From Branchiostoma floridae (taxonomy: Eukaryota; Chordata; Leptocardii; Amphioxiformes; Branchiostomatidae), in assembly GCF_000003815.2 (NCBI RefSeq), contig NC_049982.1, forward strand, positions 7,669,849 to 7,733,848: a stretch of DNA of 64,000 nt, in the 5' to 3' direction. How positions within the stretch are numbered: the stretch's first letter is position 1; the number at the start of each line of letters is the position of its first letter. The notes below the pieces were generated by a model that was given only the letters and a program-made list of their open reading frames with translations, was not told the DNA's origin and ran no database searches. Of the stretch, positions 1-13,900 are shown piece after piece. Made by a program: the position numbers and the translations under genes.

Positions 1-159
1 CATCAGAAACGGTTACAGCAGGGAAATAAAACATATGTTTGTGTCGTTATTTGGCTAGCAAAGCGTGTAAAAATGAGCAAATCAGGGCCAGTGTCTGACT
101 CTGACCAGATCACCACTTCTGGTCACACGCCAAGCAATGGCGGAAGGACGGTCGTTATG

Positions 160-188
160 TCATTGTCATTGTCATTGTCATTGTCATT
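160..188. repeat. CATTGT hexamer microsatellite
   Basis: About five head-to-tail CATTGT units are visible. It is a simple repeat in non-coding DNA, with no gene beside it that it could affect. Confidence 0.85.
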
Positions 189-2601
189 ATATCAGGTATC
201 AGAACAATGTAAGAAGAATAGACCCCGATTTCGACCAAGGTGAACAAACTGGCCACCATCTGCATAATGAATTATAATTGGCGCCCCTGAACTATCTTAT
301 TACTCTTTTTTAGTCACACAAGGCAATAAAAGAAGTTAATCATAATTCTTGGTCCAGTGCACAAGTGTGTGTTTTCAGAGGATTATTCTTGTAAGTGTCC
401 ATGGTCTATCATGTGCTGACCTGTCATATTCAAATGTAACTTTTTCAAAGAATCATTCTAGGTTGAGTTATGATAGGTAACAGTTATAAACGTTACCGAT
501 CTTTAGATCCTCTCCGTTTTACATAAAACGGAAAAGAAAATAGAACACAACAAAATTGTGCCCATAGTAAATATATTGATATATGAGCTGCTAATGCACT
601 GTTTACAAATGCTTTGTGTATCAGTCCAAATTAGGTGCTATGCTCTGTAAGGCTATAAAAGGTCATCAGAGGTGACCTGTGGTTTCGGCGTCATTACTAT
701 TAAATAAATCAATACGATTTCGGCGCTAAAATGGACGAAATTTTCTTCAGTGAAATTGTTCATAACTTGGACAAATTTAGCTTTTTATTGATTGGATTGA
801 AATATTTTAAAGTAATCATTGTATTTAGTGTTACCATTAAGCCAATCCGAAAATATATGCCATATTCGAAACCCCCATGCACACCGTATATCTCAGGTAT
901 TTGGCACGGCGCACAAATTTGGCGCTTGTATCTGCCAAATCCATGCTAGCGCACCTGACCTCTCATGTATTTGGCGGCGCAGGGATTTGGCTTCACACCG
1001 GACCTGACTACTCAAACGCCTCACTTCTTGTCCGGAACTCGGAAATCATAAATTTGTCTCCCATCGCGAAGAGGGAACCTTTTGACACAAGACTATTTCA
1101 GTCCCACGACAAGTCCCTCCGTGATTTTAGCAGGGACCTTTCGTGATTTGGGCATGGTGCAGTTTCTGCGCATGACGTGAGCGCCGTACGACCCAATTGC
1201 GTCCGCTCTGGACTCTGGTCCATAGTTACAACCCCGGGCTGTTGCCTGGTTAAGTCAAGGCTAGCGAAAAAGGCGAAGGTGCTATCGGGAGCTTGATTAA
1301 GCCATACGGGGCTATATGTATACATAAGGGTCTTAACCCCTATTCAGCGTTCCCAACCAACCAACCAACATGTATCTTGAATAAACCATTACTTCTTACT
1401 ACATAACCCAAAGATTTAGTAGTAGCCAGAATATTAAAGAATCTAAAAATACCGAGTAGAGTAGTAGCTCTTGTACGTGTCTTGATTGGGTAGCAATGAA
1501 TCCCAGACGGTCTGGAGTCAAAACTAGCCGACGCCGGTGAAAACTGAATGTCGCACAACAATGCTACAGGGTAGGATCCGCTTCACACTGATAACATGTC
1601 TATATGTGGGTGACAGCTATCTTTATTTTATCGATTACGGCTTTCATCATGCGGTGTGCTTTTGGGTACAAAACAGGAGGCGGATCTTTGGTCGACAATC
1701 TGGTCTACGGGTGCCAGGGACAGACCTATCTGAAAACTTCTCATTGTGCCCACTCCAAAGGGCCTTGGACAAGCTGCCACTAGCAGACATCGTGATGAAC
1801 GCAGCCCGTCAGCACCAGCTGTGGCCGTGGGACGGACGGGAGAGACATTTGTTTCATCCCGGCCGCACTTGAAAGGACAACGGTTCACCACGCAGCGGAC
1901 AACCAGCGCTTTTAATCATCGCTCCCTTGATGTGTGTGCACCTTTTGCGTAACTTGTCTCTCAGAAAACAGCGTGAAATGAATTAGATATGGCACTTAGG
2001 CAGGGAGTGCACAAGTACCGTCTGACGTGAGTTACTTCTGGTTGAAGACGTGTCGAGAGGGCAAGTCCGTCATAATGGGCACCGGCGAGAAAGTGAGGAA
2101 TGCGTGAACAACAACTGTCTTAAACTATTACACTCATGTCTCAAACTATTACACTCACTCCTTATGGGTTAGCAAGTCACATTCCTACAACTGCCTTCTC
2201 ACTTGTTCATTTAGATAGAATCAGATATCCCTTTGATCATGAGTTATAGCAAACGACGCGTACAGAGAGTAGAATGATCACCCACGTCACAGACAATCAC
2301 GGTAGATCTATTTTGTATCCTGCAGCAGCTTTTTTAGACATCTGATTTTCTTTTACGTCCGCTCGTTTGTGGTTAACTAACTTGAGAAGGGGACAATACA
2401 GTCGCACTCACCTTGACGTGTCGGGCCCCTGCAGACGACAGCAGGTCGTCATGGATACCGCACTTGTCGTCTGCTTTACATCCTTCCCCAAACCACACAC
2501 AGCTGACGAAAATTTACAACTTGACCACACTGCCTGATTTAAGATTTGGGTGACCAAGTAAACAATAATGGTGCAGCAACTATAACATTAACGTCCGTTG
2601 T

Positions 2602-2827
2602 CAAGATGGCGGCGGTAAGATGCAGCGTTGTGAAGCCGTGTGGTTCCGCATCCGTGACCTTGACGCGACCCCTTACCCCGCGAACATCCCAAAAACGTGC
2701 CGGGACATCTCCCCCGGTGTGTGTTTTGCCGGCGGGCTGTTGTGTGCAAACAGACGATTTGTTATGTAGTGAGCGCGACTTAATTAACCAGCAACAGCAC
2801 AATGACAACGCAGGAGAACTCCAGTAA
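2602..2827 (+). CDS. Candidate first exon or short frame at a TISU start
   Basis: The ATG at 2606 lies in CAAGATGGCGGC, a perfect match to the TISU consensus (SAASATGGCGGC), which vertebrate genes with very short 5' leaders use for both transcription and translation start. Directly after three codons (Met-Ala-Ala) comes GTAAGA, a good splice donor, so the coding part of the exon may be only 9 nt and phase 0. Read without splicing, the frame runs to a stop at 2827 (74 codons) and resembles no family I know. I could not find a downstream partner exon in phase. The element is seen; the gene is an inference. Confidence 0.25.
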
Positions 2828-3164
2828 GGCCACTTTTATGCCTGTGTGATCAACGACAATTCCTACTGAGACCAGCATGAGTATGTATTTCACTACGAAG
2901 AAGAAACCATTACATTTTATTGACGGCGGAAAGAAGTTAATGTGACATTGTAACATTTATTTATTTATTGATTGATTGATCTTAAAGGGTCGTCCCTTAC
3001 GTCTTGTATTGTGAATACAATATTTCCCGTTATGATATTCGGATATGTGAACAGGCCAGATAAATCGGCCCTCGGACAATGTCTTGGCTGTTAAGAAATA
3101 AACCATACTCACATACCGAATATCAATACATCCAGGCGTTCTCGAGTTATGCTGGTCTTCTACA

Positions 3165-3220
3165 AACATACATACATACAAATGTTGCCCAAAACATAAC
3201 CTTCTCGGCGAAGGTAATTA
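3165..3220 (+). repeat. Dispersed repeat with ATAC microsatellite
   Basis: A short ATAC tract is followed by CCAAAACATAACCTTCTC and then GGCGAAGGTAATTA. The same arrangement occurs in reverse orientation at 20628-20706, with a longer ATAC tract. A related ending (AAAACATAAGCTTCTTGGCGAAG) occurs near 22655-22680. Three related copies in two orientations point to a mobile, non-coding repeat family with a microsatellite inside it. Confidence 0.6.
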
Positions 3221-4062
3221 TACTACGACTAAATGTACTACTAATTAAAAGGAAGGTCTCAGAGACAGGCGACATAATTGCAAACGACAAGATTTTCCCA
3301 ATCCAACCAAATCAACCATGACAAGAATGCTACAGGTACCTCCCCGTAACGACGACTTCATCTCAACGCCTCTGAGTATCTGACCTGTAAAAACTGTTTC
3401 TATATTAACAGTACCAACTACTTACTAGTTTATCAGCGTACTATTGTCACAAATACCAGCGTAACTATCACCTGTTGCCATCGGGCATCTGAGAGGAATG
3501 TACGTATACATAACGAATGTTCCCCTGTCAAGTTACAATCCGGGCAGTGATTTACCACTATTAGTGATTTCCTCTTCTAAGCGTATTGACGTCCCTTGGT
3601 GGCAGGTAATTTCATGTAAAGTGAAATAATTGAGCCCCGTTCCAAAGCCCCCTGTCACAGAGCATTTAGCTCTTCAGCGGTACGTGAACTGTGACTCGTT
3701 GTGACGTCACGACCGGTGATTTGGCAGTTGTGTGTGCCACTCTAGTCATGACCTCTGACCCGTTGTGTAGGAATCTCTCCAGTGGTAGGTGTGCTAATTG
3801 GTCTCCAGAGACCGCCCGTGTTTTTTGCGGCTTTTCTGCCATTTTCACGAGTTTTAAGGGCTTAACGGCTATCAGGGAATTTACGCCATCCATATTTCTA
3901 CCTTACATCAAGCGTTTAAGTATATGTTTAGTCCATAAGCACTGATCTCAATTAGCACCCGGACTTTTCCCTTTACGTGGATACACTGATGGTTTAATGC
4001 AATCAGACCATTATTGCTTCTGTAAAATATGATATCATCATCATTGTAATGATCCTTACCAT

Positions 4063-4120
4063 GCGACCTGTACTTAGCCCAGTGGGGCAAAAATGTGCAA
4101 TAAATGTCTTCATTCATTCA
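4063..4120 (+). mobile_element. LINE 3' tail (CR1/L2-like), CATT-tailed
   Basis: The segment reads GCGACCTGT, then CCCAGTGGG, then an AATAAA-type signal, GTCTTCATT and CATT units. The same order is found at 13016-13075. A short conserved 3' end with terminal CATT repeats is typical of 5'-truncated non-LTR retrotransposons of the CR1/L2 group. I see no reverse transcriptase frame attached. Family name is inferred. Confidence 0.5.
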
Positions 4121-4317
4121 ATAATAAGAACATTATATCAATAAGAACAATTTCGGGCATGTCGCTTGAGTTATGAGATTTAATTTTGTCATGAAATAGC
4201 AAATATTTGAATTCGTGCAGTATTTGCATAAGATATTATTGTTATCTCTTTCTGTTCTGTATCGGTGTTCTATGGTCGGTTACAGGTTGTTTCGTCACAT
4301 TGCCAGTTCGCCACAGT

Positions 4318-4395
4318 CATATCGCCACAAAACTGATGTGTTACGCCGAAGGGCGGTTATACCGGCTATATAAATACAGATACAGATACATGGAA
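4318..4395 (+). mobile_element. LINE 3' tail with GATACA repeats
   Basis: The segment TGTTACGCCGAAGGGCGG, then TACCGGCTATATA, then GATACA units matches the 3' end of the retrotransposon remnant at 47040-47130 almost base for base. There it directly follows a frame that looks like the C-terminus of a non-LTR reverse transcriptase. This copy is therefore a 5'-truncated insertion of the same family. Confidence 0.65.
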
Positions 4396-4686
4396 AGTCG
4401 CACCTCATCATCTCACCCGACCCTACTGACCTAGCCTGAAATCCAGACGTGAACGCTATATACTCACTCCGTATGCGTTTTACCTAGTACATGGTGTAAC
4501 CGGGTGTAACCGTCATGCATGGATTCAGGCCAGGCAAGTAGCCGCCAGAAACTACACCCTTCATACTTCTCACAACAAAAACCTTTCACCATTTCCAAAG
4601 TCATAAGGCGCGTCACAGCTTATCAACTCCCTTGAGACGTTTTGTTTACTTTCTTGTTCGTTATACATTAACTAGAATACACAGTA

Positions 4687-4862
4687 CAGTAGAAGCCAGT
4701 TGATTGCACAACGGATTAAAGCATACTTCAATTAACTGCACGGAATCTCCAAATCCCAAACCAGTGCGGTCCAGCTGGATAATTTCGCATTATCGCACCA
4801 GCCGGACAATTGCACGAAATACGCTGGCAAATAGGCTGTGCAATTAAACGGCTTCTATTGCA
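4687..4862. mobile_element. Pogo/Tigger-like MITE
   Basis: The left end CAGTAGAAGCC followed by GTTGATTGCAC is matched in inverted orientation at the right end (GTGCAATTAAACGGCTTC, 4838-4855), giving imperfect terminal inverted repeats of about 22 bp around about 130 bp of non-coding DNA. A TA precedes the left end, as expected for a TA target site; the right flank no longer shows TA. CAGT-type ends and TA targets are known for pogo/Tigger elements, so a non-autonomous member is likely. It ends about 65 bp beyond the transglutaminase stop codon, so it may lie in the 3' UTR of that gene. Confidence 0.6.
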
Positions 4863-4926
4863 CATTGTATCTTTGGCAGTCTATGCAAGCGAGAGCTCCC
4901 TGGCGATCGCTCGGCGAACTGCTGCT

Positions 4927-7900
4927 TTAGCGGTGGAGCACCAGGCCGACCTGCACCTCGGCCTCACCGGTGATGTCACACAGCTCACTGCTGCTGAAGT
5001 TTGCCACGATCTCCTTCAGGCCCGCACGTTTGGGCGTGAACCTCTCCTCAATCTTCACCGTTTCACCCGGGCGGATGTTCCTACGGTAAAGCAAAGAGTG
5101 AGGCTCAACCATTTGCAAAATCCATGACCAAATCTTTGCCCGTGCAGTATAGGCACCCCATTAGGAAGAGAGACGTGGCATTATCAGGAGTTAATCATTG
5201 CAGATGAAACTAACATCATGGGTTCATATGATCGTTTCATCTCTCCCATGTTCTACTATGTCCAATCCCTTGCCATACCTAAGGAAAGCTTACCGGAAGA
5301 ACACGGTTTTAGGTTTCTGCAGCCCAGGCCCCTCGATGTTAAACTCGCAGTTGGTCAGGACCCGGTCCAGCGGGTTGGTGAAGGTGATGGCCGCCGCCAC
5401 CTGCTGACCCAGGTCTGTCTTTCCCAGAACCTACAGAAAAACGCGCAGTTACAATATCATCATCAATCATCACTCATGACAGACGGCGGGCGGTATAAAC
5501 TTCCCGGCACTTGTGATCAACTACTGACGTCATATGTCCACAAGGTCACGTGATCAATGTGGTTGATGTCAATGTGATTTTGAATTTTCAGGAAGATTGC
5601 AGTAGAAAAGTCAAGAATTCGATAGATTCTAAAATTGTGTGCACAAAGTTTCGACTCTGTGCCATATGCATGTTAACTACCAATACAAAAGAACTTCCAT
5701 ACTTGTCGGAGTATGATTCAGCTATACTCGATACTCGTCAGAGCTGTCAGAGAAACCAAGAACCGAGAGAAACATTGTCCTGAGCCAGAACTGATGGAAA
5801 CTGTCTAGACCGTCTACTAAGATGACAAGGGCCTAAGACTTATACCAATGAAAATATTTCCCCCTTCCACAGTCTTTTCTCCAAAGTGTTGAAGTGAGAC
5901 CATCTGTTACAGACCAATCACTTATGAATCTTACAAGGTGGCGGAGCACCCTTTTCAACACGAAGACCTGTTGTTTACCATATATGACATTTCTAATAAG
6001 AGGAACCATTTTGACGTGACGTCACCTTGACGTCCAGGTCCGGGAAGTCGATGTCCACGACCCTCTCGGTGGCGTAGGTCTGTCCGGTCTCCTGCACATG
6101 CGCCATGAAGAGAAACTTGAGCGCGCACTTGTCCTCCATGTGATCCATGCTCTCCATGGGGTTCACGGCCACGTTCACGCTCTCAGCTGGGGTGGGAGGA
6201 ACATTAAGGTTGTGTAGTTTAGTACAGTGTACCTGTTAATGTACATTTATTACACCTGAACATCTGGTGTGCCTGTATCTGTATCTGTACCAGTAGTGGA
6301 CATCGCTGTGAATACGCTTCACCATCGCTAAAATAATGATGCACATGTATATGATTTGGGTATTCTGCAGTACCAAAGAATGCCGCCAGAGACCATAATC
6401 GGTGTCTTCAAACACACACACACGCGCGCGCGCGCACGCACATACACACACAAACACACACACACACAAACGTACAAACAAACGAAACCGAAAAAAAGAT
6501 CATTTTAACGCCACACTTCAGTACTTACTCGACTTAGGCTTCAGTTCCACCTCGATCTTCTCCTTACGCAGTTTCCGGTGCTGGACTCCGGTGTACTTCA
6601 CGATGTTGGCAACGTACAGCAGCGTCACGTTGCGGATTTCACTGGAAGTGTTCTTCAACGTGATCGTACAATCGGCATCCTCGTTAATCTGTGATAAGAT
6701 GTGGGTGTAGAATATGTACCTGTACTGCGACGACTCTCAGATGTCTGTTACAAGATATGTATATGTTTCCCATAATATCATTACATCATCCCGCCGTCTG
6801 TATTCAAGACCAATTTGGTTCATGGCATTGTTGTGACAATAGGGGTATCGGTTCAATTTGTACATGTTGGAACGTTTGTCATCGCTTTAAAAAATGAAAA
6901 GTCGTAGTAGGAACAACTGATATATAAGTGGGAAACTGATACTAAGCTATTTGAACATTTGTTTGGTCCGTTTATTTCTTGAGAACTCTACTTTTAGAAT
7001 TCGTTGATGTCATCTGGGAAGTCTGGCTAAGACTTTGTTGTTACGCCATCAGTAGATATAATTGCTGTCTACTTCACGATATATTTACCGGGACGGAGCC
7101 GTCGTCCTTCAGGGAGAACTCGACGTCGCTGGTGGCGGACTGGTACGGGTTCTGGCCCGTGCTGCGACGGGAGCCGTACTGAGCCGCTCTCTGCACCGCC
7201 ACGCGTTCCTCCTCAGAACCCTCCGGGAACTTGTAGTTCTCCGTGATGTCCTCTCGGTCGTTGATTCCCACAGCCTTTCAATGAAACGTTCAATCAAACA
7301 AATCTTTAACATCACAGTACCTCGACATGGAGGCAACAGTGACTATAAATACACGTCGGGCAGTATGATCCATATCGTTTCTAAAAAATGTTTGTCAAGG
7401 TCAATGTTTGTTAACATTCTATGGCATCTGTATACATATACAAGTACTATGCGATATATATTTGCTCATTTTGCAGCTGTTTTGTGTGATTCAACAAATG
7501 CATGGTTAAAAAATCTTTTTTTTTTTAATTTGGAAACTGTCGAAAATTGGTGTGCGCGCGGATGTCATATAATCAACTCAACATGGCCTTACCTTGGTGC
7601 TGATGAACCTCCCGATTGTTCCCTTCTCCATGCCGGCAACGTAACATGACCCGTCCCTCTGCTGGCACCAGTGGACCTGCCAACCAATCCGACAAATGAA
7701 TGGATCAAACATCAAACGGATAAACTCAAAGATAAACTTTACGATTGAAACATTTTCCAGGTCTACATACCGGTACGTTCTACAGCCCTGAAAATGCATT
7801 TCATGTTGCCACGATCTTTCAAGGCTTAGCCTTATCCTAGCCTATCGCATCCAAAAAAATCAATAAAACCGGCTGCTTGTCAAAGTTTGAGCCTTTGGAC

Positions 7901-10900
7901 TAACACACGTATACGTTTTTGTTGTTAATGACGGGGAATTTTCACAGGCAGGGCATAGTCTTTGAAACTAGATCAGCACAATCTATCAGAGAAAGAAAAT
8001 ACCTTGTCCGCGTTGACCTCGGCAAAGATGAAGCGAGCGTCAAAGTTGTACTGAACCTCGCCGTGTTTGATGGCATTAACCGAGGCGGGACCGCAGCAGA
8101 ATATGCCTGGGTCGACATAAAAAAAAAAAAAATGGGGGACATTTGAGTTAAAAGGAACGATGTCATGATAACTGAATGAATTCGTGAATGTTCAATTGTT
8201 GTGTGCAATCGTGAGAGCTTTCTATCCAATTTCATGGAATATCACTGTATTTTGTTTCCATCAAAATCACGAACTTATTTTGGCATTTGGTGAGACAATC
8301 AGCGACGAGAGTACACCAGAGGCAAATGCAACGTTAGAGGTGAAGGCCCCCAACAAACTGTTCCTGTCTAGACCACACTCATGCAATCATTTTACACATC
8401 GAAAAAAAGCGACTTCTGTAAGGTCCTCTACAACTACATTTGTATACACACATATGTAGACGTAACTTTCTGTTTCAGAGCCGGTGAACTTTGACATAAT
8501 GAGCCAAAGCATCTTATCCCATAGGTAAGACAGCTAGAACGTAATCCTTCAGATTGTATAGCACCATCAACAGGGTTATAAATAAAGTGCATTCTAAACT
8601 CCGATTGTAATTTTAGAATACGCTCTTCAACATGTCTATGATTTGTTTGATGTTTAGTATATTTGTTTATGTTTGTATGTCCTGCTATGGGTCATAAGAA
8701 AGAAAGACCACCCACCACTGCTCTTCTCCTGCGGAGTGGCGTCCAGGGCCTGCCACCCTCCGTACCCCTTCGGCAGGTCCGTCCGCGCCATCCACGCCTC
8801 GTTCCACACGTGGAAGTTCCTACAAGAAAAGAGGAATATAAAAAATGCTGTGTTATTCTTGCGTTGAAGTGGTATAGCTGCAAGTATAAAGCGTCCTGAC
8901 TAATTTTGATGACTCACAAGGGACATAGTATGATGATATTGTTGTATGTAAAATCGAATTTGTTTGGAAAGGATGGCTCTCTTTGAAGTTGCTGGTAGTT
9001 TGTGGAGCCGTAGTAGCTCTCAAAATGTCAACAATATTCCCTACTAGTTGTATAGGTTACACTTTAACGTCCCGTACATTCAATGCATTGGCCACTGTCT
9101 ACCCAGAGAAATACGACAAAAGGGTTAAAAAGAGGAATCCCTCTCCTCTGCTTGCGACAGCCTGAATAGAAAAGGGAGAAAGAAGCTCCGCATTGTGGCA
9201 ATACAACAACAATTAAACTCCTAATAAAACATGCAATCCCTTGAATAGTTTCACCATCAATTGGTAACAAAAATGCGGTTCCAAACTGACAGTTGATGAG
9301 GGAAATATAAACTGTCACGTTTGGGACCGTATTCTTTACACTACAGCAGCAGTAGTAGTATTGCAGTAGTAGTAGCAGTAGTATTGCAGTAGTAAAAAGT
9401 AGAACTAGTCAGTATTGCCCTGAGAAAGGCTAGGTGAAGGAAAGGTTCTGTGTATAAAGCACTTTGCATGGACAGGGACTGACCAGACGGAGTCGCTGTC
9501 CTCCAGCAGGTTGCCGTACTCGTCAACAACCTTGTCGATGGTCAGGCTGCCGTCCGTGTCATGCGCACTGGAGAAATTGGTCACGCTGCGAGAGGGAATG
9601 CCGAGACAGCGGAGAACTGGGGAATCAAGAAAGTTCAGAATTATAAATCATCAACAAAACAAAACGCGCAAATAAATCTGTTTTGTCAGATACGTATATT
9701 TCCAAGTATGAATCTCCAAGCAGATCCCGCGGAAGCTTAAGATAGTATCAAAAGCTGGCAAAGGTGTGTAGCCGGTATAGGGGTATGCATTGCCTACCGT
9801 AGGATCTGCGGCAGAACGTACTGGTCAAAGGCTACTATGAGGTTGCCAATGCGTACTGTTAGGCCGGCTATACTACTTTTCCAGTTTCTGATACTATCTT
9901 ATGCTCCCGTAGGATCTGCTTGGAGATTACTGTAAACTCCGTACCTGTGGTAGTGACGGCGGAGAAGACCCAGCACTGCCCGTAGCTGACGGGCTGTTTG
10001 GTCCTGTGGTACTGCTGCAGGATCCGCACGCTGCCGTTCCAGATCCAGGGCGCCACCCCTCCGGAGTAGTCCCCGCTCCAGTTCCCCTCCAGCACGCCGT
10101 TGTCGTCCTGGCTGTTCACCTGCGACAGATGCAAGAAGCGTCAGCAACTCCACTAGATGCAACAACATTGTACTCAATACAAAAGTTACTCAAGCAACAG
10201 GATAACTTTTGTTACGTTGCTTGACAAACTTTTGTATCTCACTACCTAAATGTCCAAGTCTCATTGACGTTATACAACATTGATTATACATCATGGCGGT
10301 AACCTGTTGTCCTCCGGGTTCCAATTTCAAAGGTATCATACATTGAGACAGGGATACATGTAGGTGAGATGAGATGAGGATCGTACATCGAAGGTATCAT
10401 AATATACTGATGAAAACCATGAAAAACGAACATGCACGTAAAGACACGTTCGAGTCATTCGAAAGAAATGACGGTGGTTACATGGTTAAATATCTGCATA
10501 GTTTTCTTTCGATTGATTTACCAATGGATGAATTGTTTTATTTGTTTGTTTGTTTGTTTGTTTGTTTGTTTGTTTGCTTGCTTGCTTCTTACCATTTGTG
10601 ACACCACTCTGGTGACGGCGACCGGGCTCCCGCGGGACATGACGGACACGCCGGAGCGGTCCAGCAGACCCAGACACGCTTCCAGGATCTCGGGCTCAAA
10701 CTGGGGGGATAATATAAGTTGTATTGGTTATGTTGGTGTGGCCATACATACACACACACGTATACACATGTACCCGTGTATACACAATACACACACACAC
10801 ACACAGTCACACAGTCACAGTCAGACACAATGATCAAATAAAGAAACCATTCATTCATTCATTCATTCATTCATTCATTCAAACGCACGCAGAGAGAGAG

Positions 10901-13900
10901 AGAGAGAGAGATGAATCCACAATACTCACGCACTACGGCATCTAGATGATCATAACACATCGATATCGCATCATAAATAAAACGACGGGATAACAATGTG
11001 GAACTACTACTAACGCAGAACATATCGTTATGCCTTTTCCCCGTGCCAGAATATATACAGATATGTCGTCTTGTCCAAAGTTTACTAGAACAACGACAAA
11101 CCATCACCTGATGACAATGTTTCTCACCTGTCCATAGTTCCAGGGTTTTCCGTTGAAGACCTTCATCCAGGTGTTCCTGTCCACTTTCCAGGACTGGTAC
11201 ACCTTTCCAAACTCCCGCAGAACGTACTCACCGCGCTTGTCGTCACCCTCAAGATAAACCTCGTCATCTGGTAAGAGCAAATGCACGCAAGCCATGAATG
11301 ATGTGGGGATTTTTTTTACAAAAGGTCCTGTTACATACGGAATACAACAGCTTTGTTCACGGCAACAATTTGCGGAGATTCTTGCTACAGTTTTGCCTGT
11401 CTTGTGACGGTAAAGGTCGGCGGTTCATATTTTTATACATGTAATGCGCTTATATAACGATATATATCTTAAATGAAAATCGTCCTAAATGTCCAATGTA
11501 CATGTATGTGAATACGTCTCAAGATGTTTTTATCGTATACTAGTAAATGGTAAAAAAAAGTCCTTACTATGTTATTGCCAGCGAGAATTTGATTATGTTG
11601 TAGGCATTCGACTTACTCTGTTTGAATAAACAGGTGAGGTTTCTTTCAATTCCCATTGATTAATGTTTTATCTGTTCTCTTCTGTTTTGTTCTTTCTTTC
11701 TTTCTTCTCCGAACTGCTAATGTTTGTGAGTTATCAGTACCTTCACACCAAGGGTTGAAGAGAATGACCAGCTCGCTGTCGTAACGGGTCTCATACGACA
11801 GTCCCTCCGAGATGGTCTCCACGGACATGCGCCACTTGGCCACGGGGCACTGCGCGGGGGGAGTGACGGACACCACCGCCCAGGGTTCCCCTTCCTTCAC
11901 GGAAGACAGCTCGGCCTCCCATCCGTGATCACCCGGCCCGTCCCCGACCCGCACGATCACCTCCGTGCCCTTGTTGGCGAAGGGTTTGTCCGTGTTGCCT
12001 ATAAGTATGCAAATAAAATGGTGAAAAAATAGATATAGGTATGGTCGATCGCCCGGCAGAGCTAACAATCCATATAAAATGTATCTACGGCCACATTGGT
12101 CGTGCGATCGTCGCACAATCTCAAACAGATGTGGCATTCTTTTGATATAGTGGTGAATGTGTCCTGAAAATTGCAAATGTCTTGTTACGGAAAAGGCTGT
12201 CTTAGATCCTCGTCTGTGGTTTAAGTCTGGTAAATCGTACAACGAACTACTACCATCGTGACCGCACGCGCCGTAACGTATGTATAACTTGACAAGAGAG
12301 CTGACAAGAGGGAATTGGAGGGAAAGTCTCTTCAATAGAGAAGAGTTTCTTTTTACGGTTCACTGCGCCAGAAATGCAGAGTTGGCACCATGCTAACAGC
12401 GCTAGCCATTGAAAGACAGAATGCGAGCGTACGCTCCTTCATAAAGAGACATCCACAATATCACGAACGCAGCAGAACCTTCTTGGACAATCACCTGTGC
12501 GGAACTCCAAGACGATGTTGTCCTTCAGACGATCGAAGCCGTGATCGAAGCCGAGCTTGAGCAGGAAGGGCGCTCCCCTGCGGACCACCACGAGCGGCGA
12601 GTCGTACTCATCCGTGTGGTGCAGAGGCGCGTTCTGCTCCCGCAGGAAGTCAACTTTGTTGATTCTCAACTGTTGGGCTGGGGGGAAGTAATGATGGGAA
12701 AATTGAATTATGGAAAACAGACGTTGAAAGACTGCACCGATTTCAGGCTGTCACAACCCTCATTCCTAAAGTTCGCTTTTGACATCAACAGACAGCTACG
12801 TTTTACTTCCCCAAAGTAGAAAATGCGCTTGGAGATTAGCATGCACTCATTGCAGGCAATGTGCCTTTCTGGCGATGTGATCACTATGGTAGGCATTGAA
12901 CTAACGACGGTACATCATGTTAACCGTTGAACAGTGCTGATTGGCTCGATCCGCTGCGCGGAAGATGATAGGATTGTTGTCGCTTGGTTTCAAGTGTGCG
13001 GTACCGTTCTTTTGTTGCGACCTGTTCGGAACCCAGTGGGTATGCGTGTACAATAAAGGTCTTCATTCATTCATTTACGTATGTAACAGGTGGTCCTTGT
13101 CCAATTTGAACGCTTCTCCTAACTCAATGTTCCTGAAGACTACAACAAAAATATGTAGAACTTGATCCAGACCTCAACGTATCTATAGTATCAACGTATC
13201 TATAACTTTGCGTTGCACACTACAACTCGGAGACAAACCGACCTTTCGTGTCCTTGCTGACCGGCAGCTCCAGGTCGATGCCGCCGCAAAGTTTGGACAA
13301 ACACTGGAAACACGGGAAGACGCTGGTCACTCCGGTCCCCTCTTCTATCACACTCACCTGGTGGGTGGAACAAAATAAGATAGTCAGAAAGTTTCCTCAC
13401 AGTTGATCCTCCTTCTATATCTCTTTCACACATCTACATCACTCACTGTTAAGGCTTGATTTAAGATCATATAATTACGAGTACGTGGTACAATTGCAGA
13501 ATGGAGCTCCCGGTAGAAATAGGATGGTGGCCAGGCTGGTTAGTGGGCAGAGCCGTACAAAATCACCTTGTCAAGCCGCCATCCGGGAAACATCCCCTTG
13601 TTGTCATGCCGGATCCGGATCTTCGTCAGGGTTCCCGGGTCCTTGTCCACCCAGATCCGGAATATATCCATCCTGGGAACGAGAATACACAGGAAATCTC
13701 ACGAGACTTCGATCACGAGAAGTCGCTCTTGGCCATGATAATTTCGACTTTAAAAACAATATCATTTTGAATTTTTATCAAAGAAGAACTTTTATTGCCA
13801 CCAAACAGACTGCCACTTGTAAGCGTAGATACGGACGGAAATAAAGTCAAAGATCTAGTGTGGAATAACAACAGGGAAATACAGATAAGGACATGGACAA

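Larger units (their letters stand above)
1..4300. other. Intergenic region with no confirmed gene
   Basis: I find no chain of exons with matching phases and no recognisable protein family here. The open frames are short and overlap on both strands. The stretch holds a TCATTG-type hexamer microsatellite near 160-188, a LINE 3' tail near 4063-4120 and a dispersed repeat with ATAC units near 3165-3220. A possible TISU start codon lies at 2606. It could be the far end of a neighbouring gene whose exons lie outside the window. Confidence 0.5.

Noticed and set aside
11646-12335. One long minus-strand frame of 229 codons
   Set aside because: Only 11741-11998 within it is transglutaminase exon; the rest is intron that happens to be open.
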